This document shows positions 1-11,205 of a stretch of DNA of 64,000 nucleotides, in pieces (positions within the stretch are counted from its first letter, which is position 1; each line of letters starts with the position of its first letter). This stretch comes from Sorghum bicolor (lineage: Eukaryota > Streptophyta > Magnoliopsida > Poales > Poaceae), in contig NC_012878.2 in the NCBI RefSeq assembly GCF_000003195.3, positions 22,092,071 through 22,156,070 on the forward strand, written 5' to 3'. Both the position numbers and the translations under genes were made by a program. The notes beneath the pieces are model-generated. The model did not search any database, was not told the origin of the DNA, and worked only from the letters and a program-made list of their open reading frames with translations.

Positions 1-1034
1 CAGTATGCAAACACCAGAAGCTAATCAAGTTCAAAGCCAACGTATACATACACAATATACACGTCAAGAAAGCAAATAGAGAAGCAAGTCCAAGTCTATA
101 GTACCATGCATGCAAGTTGTACGTGGGCCAAGTACATATGTATGTACAAACAACAAGCTATCTCAACGTTATTTCCTGGTTCATTATATATTGATGGCCC
201 CATGTCGACGTCTCGACCCAAGCAACCACAGGCTCGCCTAGGCCCCAAGCTCATTTTTTGCGCAATACCTGCAAATAATTCCAAGTTATGACAAAGCGCT
301 CGAGTTCATGCACATATGTAAATTGATGGCTGACTAAATGCCCCACCAATGATCTCAGAAATTCATACAAGGAGAAATCTCCTAAGTACTACATGAGCAC
401 AAGTCTCACGATCACCACACCGCCTTCCTGCACTGTCAAGGCCGGTGAACTATATGAAGTCATTTTCCTCCCCTGACTAACAAGGCTGGGACGTTTCTTT
501 TCTGCGACCGACGAGGCCAGAATTATTTGTTCGTGACCGACGAGGCCGAACACTTGACTTCATTATGGGATCCGCATGACGAGGCTGGAGACCTTTTTGC
601 TAGAGGCCGACGAGGCTCTAGCACTTCACCATTTTCATTCATTTGTGCTTATGCATATACATGGAGATAACTATTATTTACTTGGAGACGACAACTACGA
701 CCATCGGCATAGCTTAATCGGAGGTGTTCCGTGGCTCAACGCCGCGGATGTAATTAACTGGAGGCCTCTAGAGGCCCCAGGAACCAGAAGCCACACAATC
801 CTCTGACTGTTAGATGAAGCTCGGCGCAAATTTATATTAAAGTGGGAAACTGTACTTTGTAATTCTCAAAAGAATGAATAAAGTGATATTTCCCTGAATT
901 TTTGTCCCTTGTGTTTTATTGCATATTTATTTTATTTTGTATACGGACGTATACTGGCATGCCTGCGCATGTTAGTACTAAGTAACACGACTTATGGAAC
1001 ACAAAGAGATCCGCGTAGTGATTTTTCAGGCGAA
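1..1034. other. unassigned left arm of Tat-A
   Basis: No gene is recognised here. Similarity between the Tat-A protease tail and Tat-B ends near 1035; left of that the sequence matches nothing else in the window. It includes a cluster of GACGAGGC words (510-616). A plus-strand AT-rich end near 870-900 includes an AATAAA word, which would fit the 3' end of a plus-strand transcript like the antisense genes of Tat-B and Tat-C. I infer that this is the pol-to-LTR part of Tat-A or a recombined segment; it could also be another insertion whose left edge is outside the window. Confidence 0.45.
510..616 (+). repeat. degenerate short repeat with GACGAGGC core
   Basis: The word GACGAGGC occurs at 510, 539, 578 and 609, spaced 29, 39 and 31 bases apart. 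The first, second and fourth copies are preceded by CC. Two weaker relatives (CAAGGCCGG and CAAGGCTGG) lie just upstream. The copies are too irregular for a clean satellite. No function can be assigned. Confidence 0.6.
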
Positions 1035-1251
1035 ACACTTGGATCGGTGGAATTTCATAATCGGCAACCTTGAGGATATCCTTTTCCCAAATCTCCCCTG
1101 AAATGCATCTGGTCCTTTCATAAGTATCCGCATTTGCCGATGCTATAACATAAGAAGAATCTCCTGGGACAATCTCAATCTTGTCACCTGCCCACTGAAC
1201 CAAACATTTGTGCATTATAGACGGGATGCAACAATTGGCATGGATCCAATC
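916..1251 (-). pseudogene. Tat-A protease-to-RT linker fragment
   Basis: The minus-strand reading continues directly from the protease fragment at 4862-5748 once the solo LTR between them is removed. Residues such as IMHKCLVQWAGDKIEIVPGD and YERTRCISGEIWEK match the Tat-B copy at 26050-26490 closely. The matching part is 1035-1251; the frame stays open to 916 over sequence not shared with Tat-B. It would be the tail of the aspartic protease domain and the linker before reverse transcriptase. No RT follows, so the polyprotein is broken. Confidence 0.75.
1247..1251. repeat. target-site duplication CAATC of the solo LTR (partner 4862-4866)
   Basis: CAATC occurs immediately before TGTAACACC and again immediately after the terminal TGTGACA. 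Five-base duplications are what LTR-retrotransposon integrases make. Confidence 0.9.
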
Positions 1252-1944
1252 TGTAACACCCCAGTGTTATGGTTGCATTAATCATGTGCATAGCATGAGC
1301 ATCATCATCTACTCAAAGCATATCATGATCATCATATATCTTGAGCCATGTCATTCCATGCAAATGTGTGATTTAAATTGTTAAGTAGTCTTCCTATGCT
1401 TATGCTTGAGTGAACCATGCTTGTGTTTATGCTCTATGCCTTGGTAATTAGTTTATCTATGTTTAACTTAACCTTGGGAACAATGTTCATGTTGGTCACT
1501 TCTCCAAAATAATCACTTTAGTCATACTTATACAAATAGGCCCTAGAAACCTCTTTTGCTTAGGCTCTTAAAAAGTGTTTCATAAAATGTTTGCATGTCA
1601 AAACTTTCTACAGCAAAATTATAGCAAATTTTATAAGGAACAAAAGTTGTTTTATGGCCATCTCATGAAAATGATCACAAATAGCTCAAAATTGACCCAC
1701 AAGGCAGATTTGGGGCTGTTTCCAACACTTAGGAAATTTTCTAAGTCCTGGAACGAAAACAGTTTGCTTGATCGGTTTTGGAAACTCTATATCTCTCAAT
1801 CCAGGCATATCTGGCTTTTGCTCTAGTTGACAATGTTGTAGAACTCGATTGGAACTCCAACTTTGTCAACTGCATCATCTCCTAATTCACTCTGGTTTGG
1901 GAGATAATCACCTGCAAAGTCGCTCTGTCAGACCATCAGCGTTT

Positions 1945-2700
1945 GCTCTGAATCAGAGCCGAGCTCGTCGATGTGGCCGACCGGCGACAGAACTCCGTCG
2001 ACATTTGGCGCCCGTACGCCGCTCCTGGCCCCGCTCGTCAGCTCCCAGCGCGCGCATGTCATCCACGGCGACGCCCCGAGCGGAGTGGACGCGTCCATTT
2101 CCTCTCTGCCTTGCCTCACTCGCCAGAAGAGCGCCCGTAGCGAGCTCACCGTCGCGAGCTCACTCCGGCGAGCTCGTGTGCGCTCCTCGCTGCGTCGCAG
2201 TCCACCAAACTCCGCCCATAGGCCCGCCGTAAGCCGCTCTCCATTCTCCACCCATCATCTCACCGTGAAACCCACCAGTGAGCCGCCATTTCCTTCTTCC
2301 CCCAAATCGGGTCGCCGTGACCATCTTTTCCGGCGAACTCAATGCCGAGCCCTGTGAAGCCGCCCGTCTTCTCTGGTTAGGTCCTAGAGGTTGCTTAGGT
2401 TCCTAGCAAGCGTTTGCGCCACTTGGTGGACACTCTATCGAACCCACCGTCGCCGGACACGATGCGCAGCGCCGCCGTGTTTCCGCCGGAGATGGGCGCT
2501 CTCATGGCCAGCGTGTTCCACGATGTTTCAAGCCAAGCCGCGTACCTAGGAAGCTTCGCCGTAGTCCGCTGGTGCTGTAGGAAACCCTAGGTCATGTTCT
2601 ACCGGCCTGAGGACTCCGGCGTAACGCCGAGCACGTCCGCCGAGCCGCCATGATCGATGGCGAGCCCCTTCCGGTGGCTCCGCCGTGGGGAAAAGGGGAT
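1945..2700. other. GC-rich island inside the solo LTR
   Basis: This block is rich in CG dinucleotides and sits between AT-rich arms, at a similar relative place to the GC island in the LARD LTRs (28290-28960). Overlapping open frames on both strands have low-complexity, Arg/Ser/Pro-rich translations with no domain I recognise, so I do not call genes. It may be the promoter and transcribed leader of the LTR; this is inference. Confidence 0.5.
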
Positions 2701-4533
2701 CAATTGAGTCGCTAGAGTCTGGGGATCACATTGGTGCCCTTTGTTTGGCCGGAGACCTCGCCGTCGTGGAGAAATCGCTGGCGAGAGTCGCCTCGACGGT
2801 GAGGAAGATGACCCTGACATGCGGGGTCCACTGTCAGTGTCACCTCACTTCCCTCCTTTTCTTTTATTCAAATCCAGATTTTTGGCTTTCTTGCAAAAAT
2901 CATATCTCCTGTTTCTGAGATCCAAAAATGGTGAAACCAATTTTGTGGTATTCCTTGAGATGACTAGTTTTTAATAAAAATATAAAATGAACCATGTTTT
3001 CTGGGAAAAATAATTATTAGGATTTAATCTTGTTATTCTTGAATAAATTCATATCTCTTGTCATACTGCCTATCTTGCTATGAAATTTTTATGGTAGTCT
3101 CTGTGTGGTATTAGAAGGCTATGATAAATATTTCATGATTTTTGAAGTAATGCAGATCTGATATGTAATTTATGATTGAAATTTGGCTTGTTTCCTTAAT
3201 TAAATCATATAAAATAATTGGTGCTTATGCTGGTGCTCTACTTTGGTAATAAACTTGTTTATGGTATTGATAACCTGTAAATAATCTGAAATCTGCTGTT
3301 TGACACTTTGTAAGCCATGTTTCTGAATTTTTGAAATAAACACCTTGTCACATGTTAAATGTATATCTTTAATTTGGTATGTGCTTTTGCTCTGAAAATT
3401 TTATGGTGATGCTTTGGTGCTAAACTTGTACTTCTGTAATTTTTGTAGATTTTTCTGGGTAATTTTGCTAGTATCTTGTAATTATGCCCCTTCTCTAGAA
3501 TTAAATTAATAAATGCCTTGTTAATAAACATTTGGAGGTTATCATGTGGTGTTCTGGTAACCTTATGACATGCTTGTACTTATAAGTTATGTGGTTGACA
3601 CTGTTTATGCTTTGGCTATATCATTAAATAATTAATTGGTGGGTTAAAAGCTGTTCTGGATAGCAAGGGAGTAATTTAACTTTTGCTTAATGGTAACTTG
3701 GTTTTCTGGGAAACTTGTCTAAATCAAAGTTCTTGTAAACTTATTGAACTAGCTGTGGTTTAAATTTGGGATCAATTGGCCTAGTAGTTTAAAAATTATG
3801 GCTGTTCCAAGTTGGGTTCCAGAAATAGGTGCTCTCTGTTTTTCTGGGACAGAACCTGGAACTTTGTTTAAGTGACCTGGTTAACTTATGAATCTTGCTG
3901 TGATGTTTAAAGATGAGTTGTAGGTAATTTCTTAAGCTTTCCAGAATGTCTTCACTCATGTTTGTTGGATCTGCCTAGCACTAGTTATGGTCTGATTACT
4001 GAGCTGTCCTGTTTTGAGTGCTTGCTGTTTATAAGTCGACTTGTTCTGTTTGATCAATTCATGTGGTTTTCTTGTAAGTTCACTTAGAAGTTACTCCGTA
4101 AATGAGTGTCCAGTGAGTTTGTTTATGTATCAAGCATTCATCCTCTTTTATGCACGTCTTCTTATTAGTTGAGCATGCAATAGGTGCATCGGACGTGACC
4201 GCTTCCTTCGAGCTCCAAGCGAACCCCGAAGGCCAGGAGGGCAGCCAGGAGGTGGAGGTCCAGCAAGTCGGACTCGAGGAGCCCGAAGAAGAAGTTGAGT
4301 GCCCAAATCACGAGCCAGCTTCGTTCGTGAAAGGCAAGCCCCGGAGCATTCTAAGCCTCCCTTTACTTTCGAAAGTTTATTTAATATGTTATAACTATTG
4401 ATGCATTAAGTATAGGAGTTGTGATGAAACCTTTGCTGCACTTTACTCCATCCTTGTCCAGATAATTTACCCTACCTTGGTTGTAGAGTTAGGATCGAGT
4501 AGCAGCTTAGCCATGCTTAATCGGTAGAAGTCG

Positions 4534-4601
4534 GGTGATTTCCTGTCACCTGCGCGATATAGGGTTGTGTCGGATCACGATGGTCTATATGTGCTATCGT
4601 G
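4534..4601 (+). promoter_or_regulatory. pair of short hairpins in the solo LTR
   Basis: GGTGA (4534-4538) pairs with TCACC (4546-4550), and CACGAT (4576-4581) pairs with ATCGTG (4596-4601). The same two stems exist in the LARD LTRs, one of them extended. They could be RNA structures or palindromic protein sites; the role is unknown. Confidence 0.5.
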
Positions 4602-4861
4602 GATGGAACCTGATTAATTTGACTTAAGCCGGGCGGAGTTTTACAAGGTTGTAGTAACTCCGTCTGTGGCAGCTAAGGACCGACCGTTGTACGTCCTCTT
4701 GTTATGTTGAACTATTACGATCTTGGTCTGTTGCGAGTTGGTTTGAAATCCTTCGTGATTTCAGTTGACTACCGGGATTATATGGGCTCAAGTTTAGAAA
4801 CTTGATTGCTTGTCGATCGTTTCTACACTTGAACTCTTATAATTTGGTCGGTTCTGTGACA

Positions 4862-5748
4862 CAATCTCTCCCCAACAATAGATTGTAAGCACCCTTTCCA
4901 CTGATAACGAAGAAAGTTGTCGGCAAGGTTTTGCTGCTGATGGTCAACTCAACGCATATTGCTCCCTTAACTGGAGACACATTCTCTTCAAAATTCTTTA
5001 GCATCATATCGGTCTTGGTCAAATCTTGATCACCTTTCCCAAGCTTCCGATAGACTGCATATGGCAAGATAGCAGCCCCACCATTAACTAAAATCTTGGT
5101 CATCGGCTGCCCATCCACCCTTCCTTTGACGAACAGGGCTTTAAGATGCTTCCTTTCATTGTCGGCAGGCTTTTCAAAGATAGCCGTCATCGGATCCAGA
5201 GCCAACTGAGCTATCTGGTCAGAAAAATCCAACCCCTCATCATCACTGGACAGCGCAAGAAACTCCATCGGCAACATAAATACCATATTAACATCTGCCG
5301 ATGGTCCTTTTCCTTTAGGATCCGGCTGCTGCTGATCTCCAGATTTGCCAGAATTCTCTCCTCTGCTCAAAACTTCTCGCCTTTCACGCTGCAACCTTCT
5401 TTTCTGCGTTCTAGTCAACCACTCTGGACACCATTCCAGCTGTATTACCGATGGACCACGATTTTCCCTTGACTCCACTCGATAAGTATTAGCATCCCTA
5501 CAAAATATGAACTCATCGAGAACTCGTGCGTCCGCCATTTCCTCAAGTTCTTCTTGGCTCCTAGGAAAGTACCTGACACGGTCATCAAGTCTGTCATGCA
5601 CACTGAGCCTGCCCCTCAGCCGATCATGAACAGAAGCTCTCCCCCTAATCGGCCCATTAAATCGCCGATCATTGTTTTGATACTGCCGATTAGGTCTATC
5701 ATACCGATCGTAACCATTGCACTCGGGGCAGTCTCTAACAGTGGGCAA
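4862..5748 (-). pseudogene. Tat-A gag C-terminus and aspartic protease (5' part)
   Basis: This minus-strand reading begins in a basic, Arg/Tyr/Asn-rich tract with CPEC near its start (RNA-binding end of gag), then runs into the retropepsin-like protease. The expected catalytic motif is ILIDGG as in Tat-B; here it reads ILVNGG, so the catalytic Asp is replaced by Asn and the enzyme would be dead even without the insertion. The frame reaches LLLGRD and is then cut by the solo LTR at 4861. Downstream protease residues resume at 1251. A protease of this type would release mature gag, RT and integrase from the polyprotein. Confidence 0.8.
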
Positions 5749-7386
5749 TTTGATGTTCTGTTCCCAACAGTGGATAAAGAACGGGCAATTCCAATGATCT
5801 TTATGCCGATTCCACTCCTGTCGGTGTCTTTCTTCTTCCCAACGATAATCCTATTGTTGGCGCCGATACCGATCTTCACGTTATTGCCAGGTCTCCCGAT
5901 GCCTTCTATGAGTTATTACAATGCCAGATCAGGGAGGCCTTCCTGAACTGTTTCCTTCCTGAACCAGACCCTTGCCTTTAGCGTCATCGGGTAGTAATCT
6001 GATGTTGAGGGTCCACCGATGCACTTCTTTCGGCTGCCTCTAACGTTAAAACCTTGGTTTTTCCCTTAGCATCCAACATATTTGTTGGGAATGGATGCTG
6101 GTCAATCTTCATTGGTTTCTGAGCTTTGGAATTATCAAACTTAATTCTCCCAGATTCTATGGCCGACTGCAGCTGTTGCTTGAAAACTTTGCACTCATTC
6201 GTGCTGTGGGATGTTGCATTGTGCCACTTGCAATACTTCATCTTCTTTAATTCTTCAGCCAATGGAATCACATGATTGGGTGACAACTTGATTTGCCCTT
6301 CCTGAAGTAGAAAGTCAAATATCCTATCGGCTTTGGTGATGTCAAATGCAAATTTCTCAGGCTCTTTATGTCCAAAAGGGCAAGACAGCGGCTTCTTATT
6401 TTTTACCCACTCTGCCAAGCCAATGACTGGTTCTTCATCAGAGTCTGAGCTTGCTACCTCATCGACAAATGACACCTTTTTATTCTATGCTCTCTTGGGT
6501 TCAAAAGGTTTAATATCTTGGTCAGAAATCCTCTACACCAAATGACTCAGACTCCCGAACTCTTGAGAAGCATACTTGTCTCTGATATGTGGCAACAATC
6601 CCGGGAAGGCCAAATCGGCTAGCTGCCGATCGTCCAGAACCAGACTATAGCACTTATTCTTAACCTCTCGCAACCTCTGCACAAAGCTTTCAACCGATTC
6701 ATCATTGCGTTGCTTCAGCCTGACTAAATCGGTAATCTTCTTCTCATGAACTCCAGAAAAGAAGTATTTGTGGAATTATTTCTCTATATCGGCCCAAGTG
6801 ATTACTGAATTAGGGGGTAATGAAATAAACCAAGTAAAGGCCGATCCAGAGAAAGATGATGAGAACAAGTGAACCCTTAACTCATCTCTGTTAGCAGCTT
6901 CTCCACACTGGATGATGAACCTATTGACATGCTCCATAGTTGATGTATCATCCTGTCCAAAAAACTTAGTAAAATCCGGTACCTTGTACCGATTTGGAAG
7001 TGGAATTAAGTCATATGCGGGAGGATACGGTGTCCGATAAGAGTAAGTGTTGACTTTGGGTTTTATCCCAAATTGGTCTCTCATCACTTCAGCTATCTTA
7101 TCGGCTCAACAAGCATTGGCATCCTGCCGATGAGGTGGTTGTGGATCTGGCACCTACTGATATACTTCCATGTGTCTCTATGGTGCACGATCTCCATGAA
7201 ACATCAGATTAACCATCTGACCACCAATTTGCAGACCAAGAATCATCGGCTAGTTGATCAATCCTTGATTCTGAAATCCAGGTTGGACTTGTCCCTGTTG
7301 AAACCCTATAGCCTGATGATTCTGCTGTGGCATCTATGGAAAGACGAACTGCCCTGTCCATCCACTGTTAGCATTCATCGGCATAG
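5749..7386 (-). pseudogene. Tat-A gag (central part)
   Basis: This is the minus-strand remains of the capsid-like gag protein. Recognisable in order are the PYDLIPLPNRYKVPDFTKF region, the retrotransposon gag domain (FTWFISLP, LVRLKQR, FVQRLREV), an acidic SSDSDEEPVIG spacer, and a Zn-finger-like CX2HX4HX4C (CKWHNATSHSTNEC). Several in-frame stops break it, including CAA-to-TAA near 6778, CAG-to-TAG near 6540 and TGG-to-TAG near 6487, judged against Tat-B. The N-terminal part of the same gene lies at 44783-45616, on the far side of Ath-1 and Tat-B. Gag would package element RNA into virus-like particles in the cytoplasm. Confidence 0.8.
7382..7386. repeat. target-site duplication CATAG of Ath-1 (partner 15664-15668)
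   Basis: CATAG precedes the leading TG of the left LTR and follows the final CA of the right LTR exactly. Confidence 0.92.
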
Positions 7387-9037
7387 TGTTGGGTATTCTT
7401 AACATCATTACCAAAAGTAGACTAAGTTCTCTAAATCTAGTAACGGTGCCAAAAATGCCAAACCTATCCCTCACACCACTAAAGCCAAGTTGTCATCCCC
7501 AGCATGACATGAGAGACGCGGTATTGAAATATGCAATTGCTCTTCTAAATAAATAATGAATGGGATCTGCAAGCGCACAGATTAATACCGATGTAGCATT
7601 TTAACCGGGAAGTATTCCAGGTATCGTTATTTATATTTTTACCACTAGGAAGGGATTAGCAATCATCAATAGTGATTACAGAATAGAATATGAGATTGAG
7701 CATCTATCATTGCATGTATAATTGAGAACATTTATCTAACTCTTCCATACAGGGATAAATGTCACATAAAAGATATATGAAATAATGAATAGTGACAAAG
7801 GTAATTAATTTGATCAGCCACATATAAATATGATAAGTACCCCAATTAGATACTCTAGAAAGTCATTAGCATGGTATTAGAACGAACTACAAGAATATTT
7901 CCTAAGTTATTCTTAACTATATAGTCTAGCATATCATAGTTAGTGCAAGCATACTTAGCAATCATTGCGAGACAAGACTACGCCCATGCATAGTGATATT
8001 AGCAAGGAATATGAGAAACATAGCAATCACTCCCCTGTAATAATGTTGCTCTGCCAGCCCAATACACGAGAGGGGGACTATATAAGAATCAATGAAGCTG
8101 TCACTATCATGAACTACCCCACGATCTGGCATATTGGTTACAATTGCAGATAAATACGGTATAAGCACCACGCCTACACAATATCTATCATTTACCCATG
8201 GATCCAATGGATAAACGCTATACGATCCTAAGCATGTATATAAATCCAATCTAACTAAGCCAAGTACATAACTATGATAAACTAAGAACAATATAATCTT
8301 GAATATAAGCAAGTAGAGCAAAGTCATAAGCAATATATTCAAGTAGAACAAAGTCATATTCATAATATTGAAGAACAAAGATAATTAGAAAGTAATTAGA
8401 AGCACAATTAGAGAATTACCAAGAATCCTCTTCACAGATCCGGAAACCAATCGAAGATTGACTCCTTCTAGTTCTAATCCTATGTAGCTATGCTAATCTA
8501 GATATCTAATTGATGTGGTGGCTCTAATCTTGATCAGAGGCTTCTTCTCCCTTGAGAATAATGAATTAGGGTTGAGAGGCTCTCTCCTCTAGGGGCCAGG
8601 GGGTCTGGTTTTATAGTCCCTTCAAGTGAATATGGGCCGTTGGATCAAACCGACATAGATTGTATGGATTAGATTCATCCTTTAGGTCGGTGGAGATCTC
8701 CCACGAAGTAGAGTCCTGATTGGACTCAGGGAGGGGGCGGGCGCCCAGGGGAACAGGGCAGGCGCCCTGCCTCTGGCCCCGTTTCGCCTCCGCTTCGGTC
8801 TCGTGGCTTCTGGAGTCTTCTAGATGTAAGATAATTACGCGGCACGTTAATATCTCTATGTAATCCCGACGTGTGGGCCTTTCTTCCGTATTTCCTGATA
8901 ACCCCCTGCAGAAATAGACAAACACCAAAACTCGTGGAATTCTGTCAGATAAAACCCTAAGTCTAGATGTTGATTTCATTTGCATCCTTTTCTTTATTTA
9001 TTTGTTAATTAAATTTGATACTTAAGGACCGTCAACA
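7387..9037 (-). repeat. Ath-1 3' LTR
   Basis: Direct repeat of 14014-15663, TG to CA, 1651 bp. It differs by scattered substitutions only and has the same landmarks. Short open frames inside it (for example a Leu/Ile-rich one near 7962-8378) recur in both LTRs and have no recognisable domain. Confidence 0.93.
8609..8615 (-). promoter_or_regulatory. TATA box of Ath-1 3' LTR
   Basis: On the minus strand the LTR reads ACTATAAAACC here, a plausible core promoter with the expected direction towards the left. The 5' LTR has the same box at 15235-15241. Confidence 0.6.
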
Positions 9038-9055
9038 AACTCCCCCAAGCTTACC
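9038..9055 (-). promoter_or_regulatory. polypurine tract of Ath-1
   Basis: On the minus strand AAGCTTGGGGGAGTT abuts the 3' LTR. This is the usual plus-strand primer position for LTR elements. Confidence 0.75.
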
Positions 9056-11205
9056 TCTTGCTCGTCCCTGAGCAAGGATAGACTCAGCTATGGATCATAA
9101 GTTGTTGTAATATTTTAAAAATTTGACGGTACACATGCTTTTTAAATAAGATCTCATCTCTGAGTTCGAGTAAACTGTCAAGACTTAAAACTTACTTACT
9201 TTACCTTCACCATGGGACTTATAACCGTCACTTCTATCTTGAGTAGTTAAAAGATAGAACAGTCTAGTCAAGTGCCATGTCTCTTATTCTTGACCAGCTA
9301 TAGCTCTGGTGCTTTTGCAGATTTTCAAATAAAACTCAGAGATTCCTTGTATGATTCTCTCATATCTCTCTTTTGTGGTATTTTTGGATCCTTACCAAGG
9401 CAGTGATGGTATATGCCTTCTCTCAAGATATGTAGTATTTGCGGTATAAAGCATAGTGACATTACCTTCTCTCTCACCCTACTCTAATAAGGCTTTAATA
9501 TCTGGAGCTCATAGGTGGGAGATAAAATATACATACTTACAAGACATTTATTGTATAGTCAAACCATGGATCTAAAGTAACAAGTCAATAAGTTTAATCA
9601 AGATGTGCATGTGTGGCGAATGAATGGTGTATGGTGATGATTGTGAAAACAATGGTGATGGAAGTCTAATTCTACTTTTGCTCTTTTGAGGGGATACATA
9701 CCTTTCTTGCTTTTTGAAACTTTGTGAGGAGAATGAGATGCTCTATATATTTTTTTCTTTTCTCTCAGGTGGGTATCTTGTACCCCTAATTCTACTGTCG
9801 GACACTTGTCCATTTTTACCTCTCGTCTCACTTTTTCTTTTCTTTCGAGGTTCCGAGCACTTGCTCCTTTTTATTTCCTCGTATCTCTTTTTTTCAGAGC
9901 ACTCATCTCTTGAAATAATATAGCAAGTGGTAGTAACAAGATAACTTGAGCATTTATTTCACAAAGGAAAAACAGAAATATTTTTGGCTATTCTCTCCCG
10001 GATTAGGAGTAGAATATTTTTGGGTGGTTCTGGAGATGGAAATGAGTGGATATATGTGGATAGTACTTCCGGAGTAGAAGTAGCATATATGAGTGAACGT
10101 GCAAGCGAAATCTTGATTTAACCACATGACAAGCTCCTAAGGGTCTACACAGCTTGACCAGACTCAATGCTCATAAGCAGTAAATAGTAAATGTGTGGCT
10201 CAAAGTCTAGCAAGCATGTATATATGGCTGTGGTAGGAATTTAAACTCTCATCATATAGGAACTCATCATGCAACATTTTAAAGATTTTCAAAGATAAAA
10301 TTCTCTAGAATTCTAGCATCTCTAGGAACAGATAAACAGCAGCTCAACCTTCCTATATCATATCCGTTAACAACTTAGACTTCAGATCAAGTTTTCATCC
10401 CACAAGTTTAGGTCTAGAGCAAGCTTTAAATTATAACAGTTACGTCTAAACTTGAGAGAAAACTTAAAATGTGAAAATTAGGCAGAGCAACTATTCATCA
10501 TATCCATGCTTGAGTTTTATTTAGATGCAGATTAGCATAGCCACTTTATTTATTTATTAAACACACTAAGCAAAAGATATATATATATATAAGCATAAAA
10601 TCCTTATTTGGTTTTTCATAGTTATGTATATTTATATTCTAAAATAATATAAATATAAATATAGATAGAAATACTTATCGGGATAAATGGGGGTGCTCTC
10701 CCCCAAGCTGAATTTTGACGTAATTTCTCTTGATGTAGCTAGCAGGCGACAGAGGTGTATTTGAAAGTCAGTAGTATTCTGACAGCGATTAGAATGTCCT
10801 CCGTCTGCTAGTCTTCTTGATTTTTAAATTCTGTGGAGCTCAAATAGACAACAAAGCTTGTGGAACTGATTAAGTGTTAGCATAAATATCTAGCCTTTAT
10901 TATGTTGAGACTCCTTAATAATTATTATTCCCTATTTTTATATTTTTGTTTTATAAAACAGAAAAGAAATTTTTATTTTATTTTTATGCCACCACAGTGA
11001 ATGTACTTATGGGTTTTATGCCACTCGTATACTCACATGGGGCTTACTGTTTTTTCACATTTTTATTTTATTTTTAAGATAGTATGAATATGATTAACTA
11101 AGCAAAATAATTGAAATAATTGAAAGGGAAAGGATAACTACCAAGTTTACCTCTTGGCAAGGCGTTCGGTGTTTTTAAGTCCTCCGAACGGGACTCTCCT
11201 CTTTC
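9056..11205 (-). other. Ath-1 non-coding region in place of pol
   Basis: About 2.1 kb with no reading frame of note where RT, RNase H and integrase should be. The sequence is clearly matched, in the opposite orientation, by 50040-52050 of Ath-2, so it is a conserved part of the family rather than random filler. It holds a second purine-tract-like run (AGCTTGGGGGAGAGC on the minus strand, near 10694-10712) and a short AT dinucleotide run near 10577-10591. Confidence 0.7.

Larger units (their letters stand above)
1252..4861 (+). mobile_element. solo LTR, 3610 bp, TGTAACACC class
   Basis: The insertion starts TGTAACACC and ends TGTGACA, and is flanked by the exact 5-bp duplication CAATC (1247-1251 and 4862-4866). 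Removing it restores an open Tat-A protease frame. There is no internal region or second LTR, so this is a solo LTR left by LTR-LTR recombination. Its 3' part is clearly related to the LARD LTRs at 27152-32418: both share AGGCAAGCCCCGGAGCAT, the GCATTAAGTATAGGAGTTG block and a hairpin pair. The similarity elsewhere is patchy, so it belongs to a related but different family. TGTAACACC starts and very long LTRs are typical of the Del/Tekay lineage, which is the likely source. Confidence 0.9.

Noticed and set aside
1928..2357. Frames in the solo LTR
   Set aside because: Opposite-strand overlapping frames in a CG-rich block of a solo LTR; no domain.
7962..8378. 138-codon Leu/Ile-rich frame with a near copy at 14588-15004
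   Set aside because: Inside Ath-1 LTRs, AT-rich composition explains the hydrophobic translation, and no domain is visible.
8611..8985. 124-codon frame with a copy at 15237-15605
   Set aside because: Minus-strand LTR frame downstream of the LTR TATA box, no domain, not kept in length between the two LTRs beyond their general identity.
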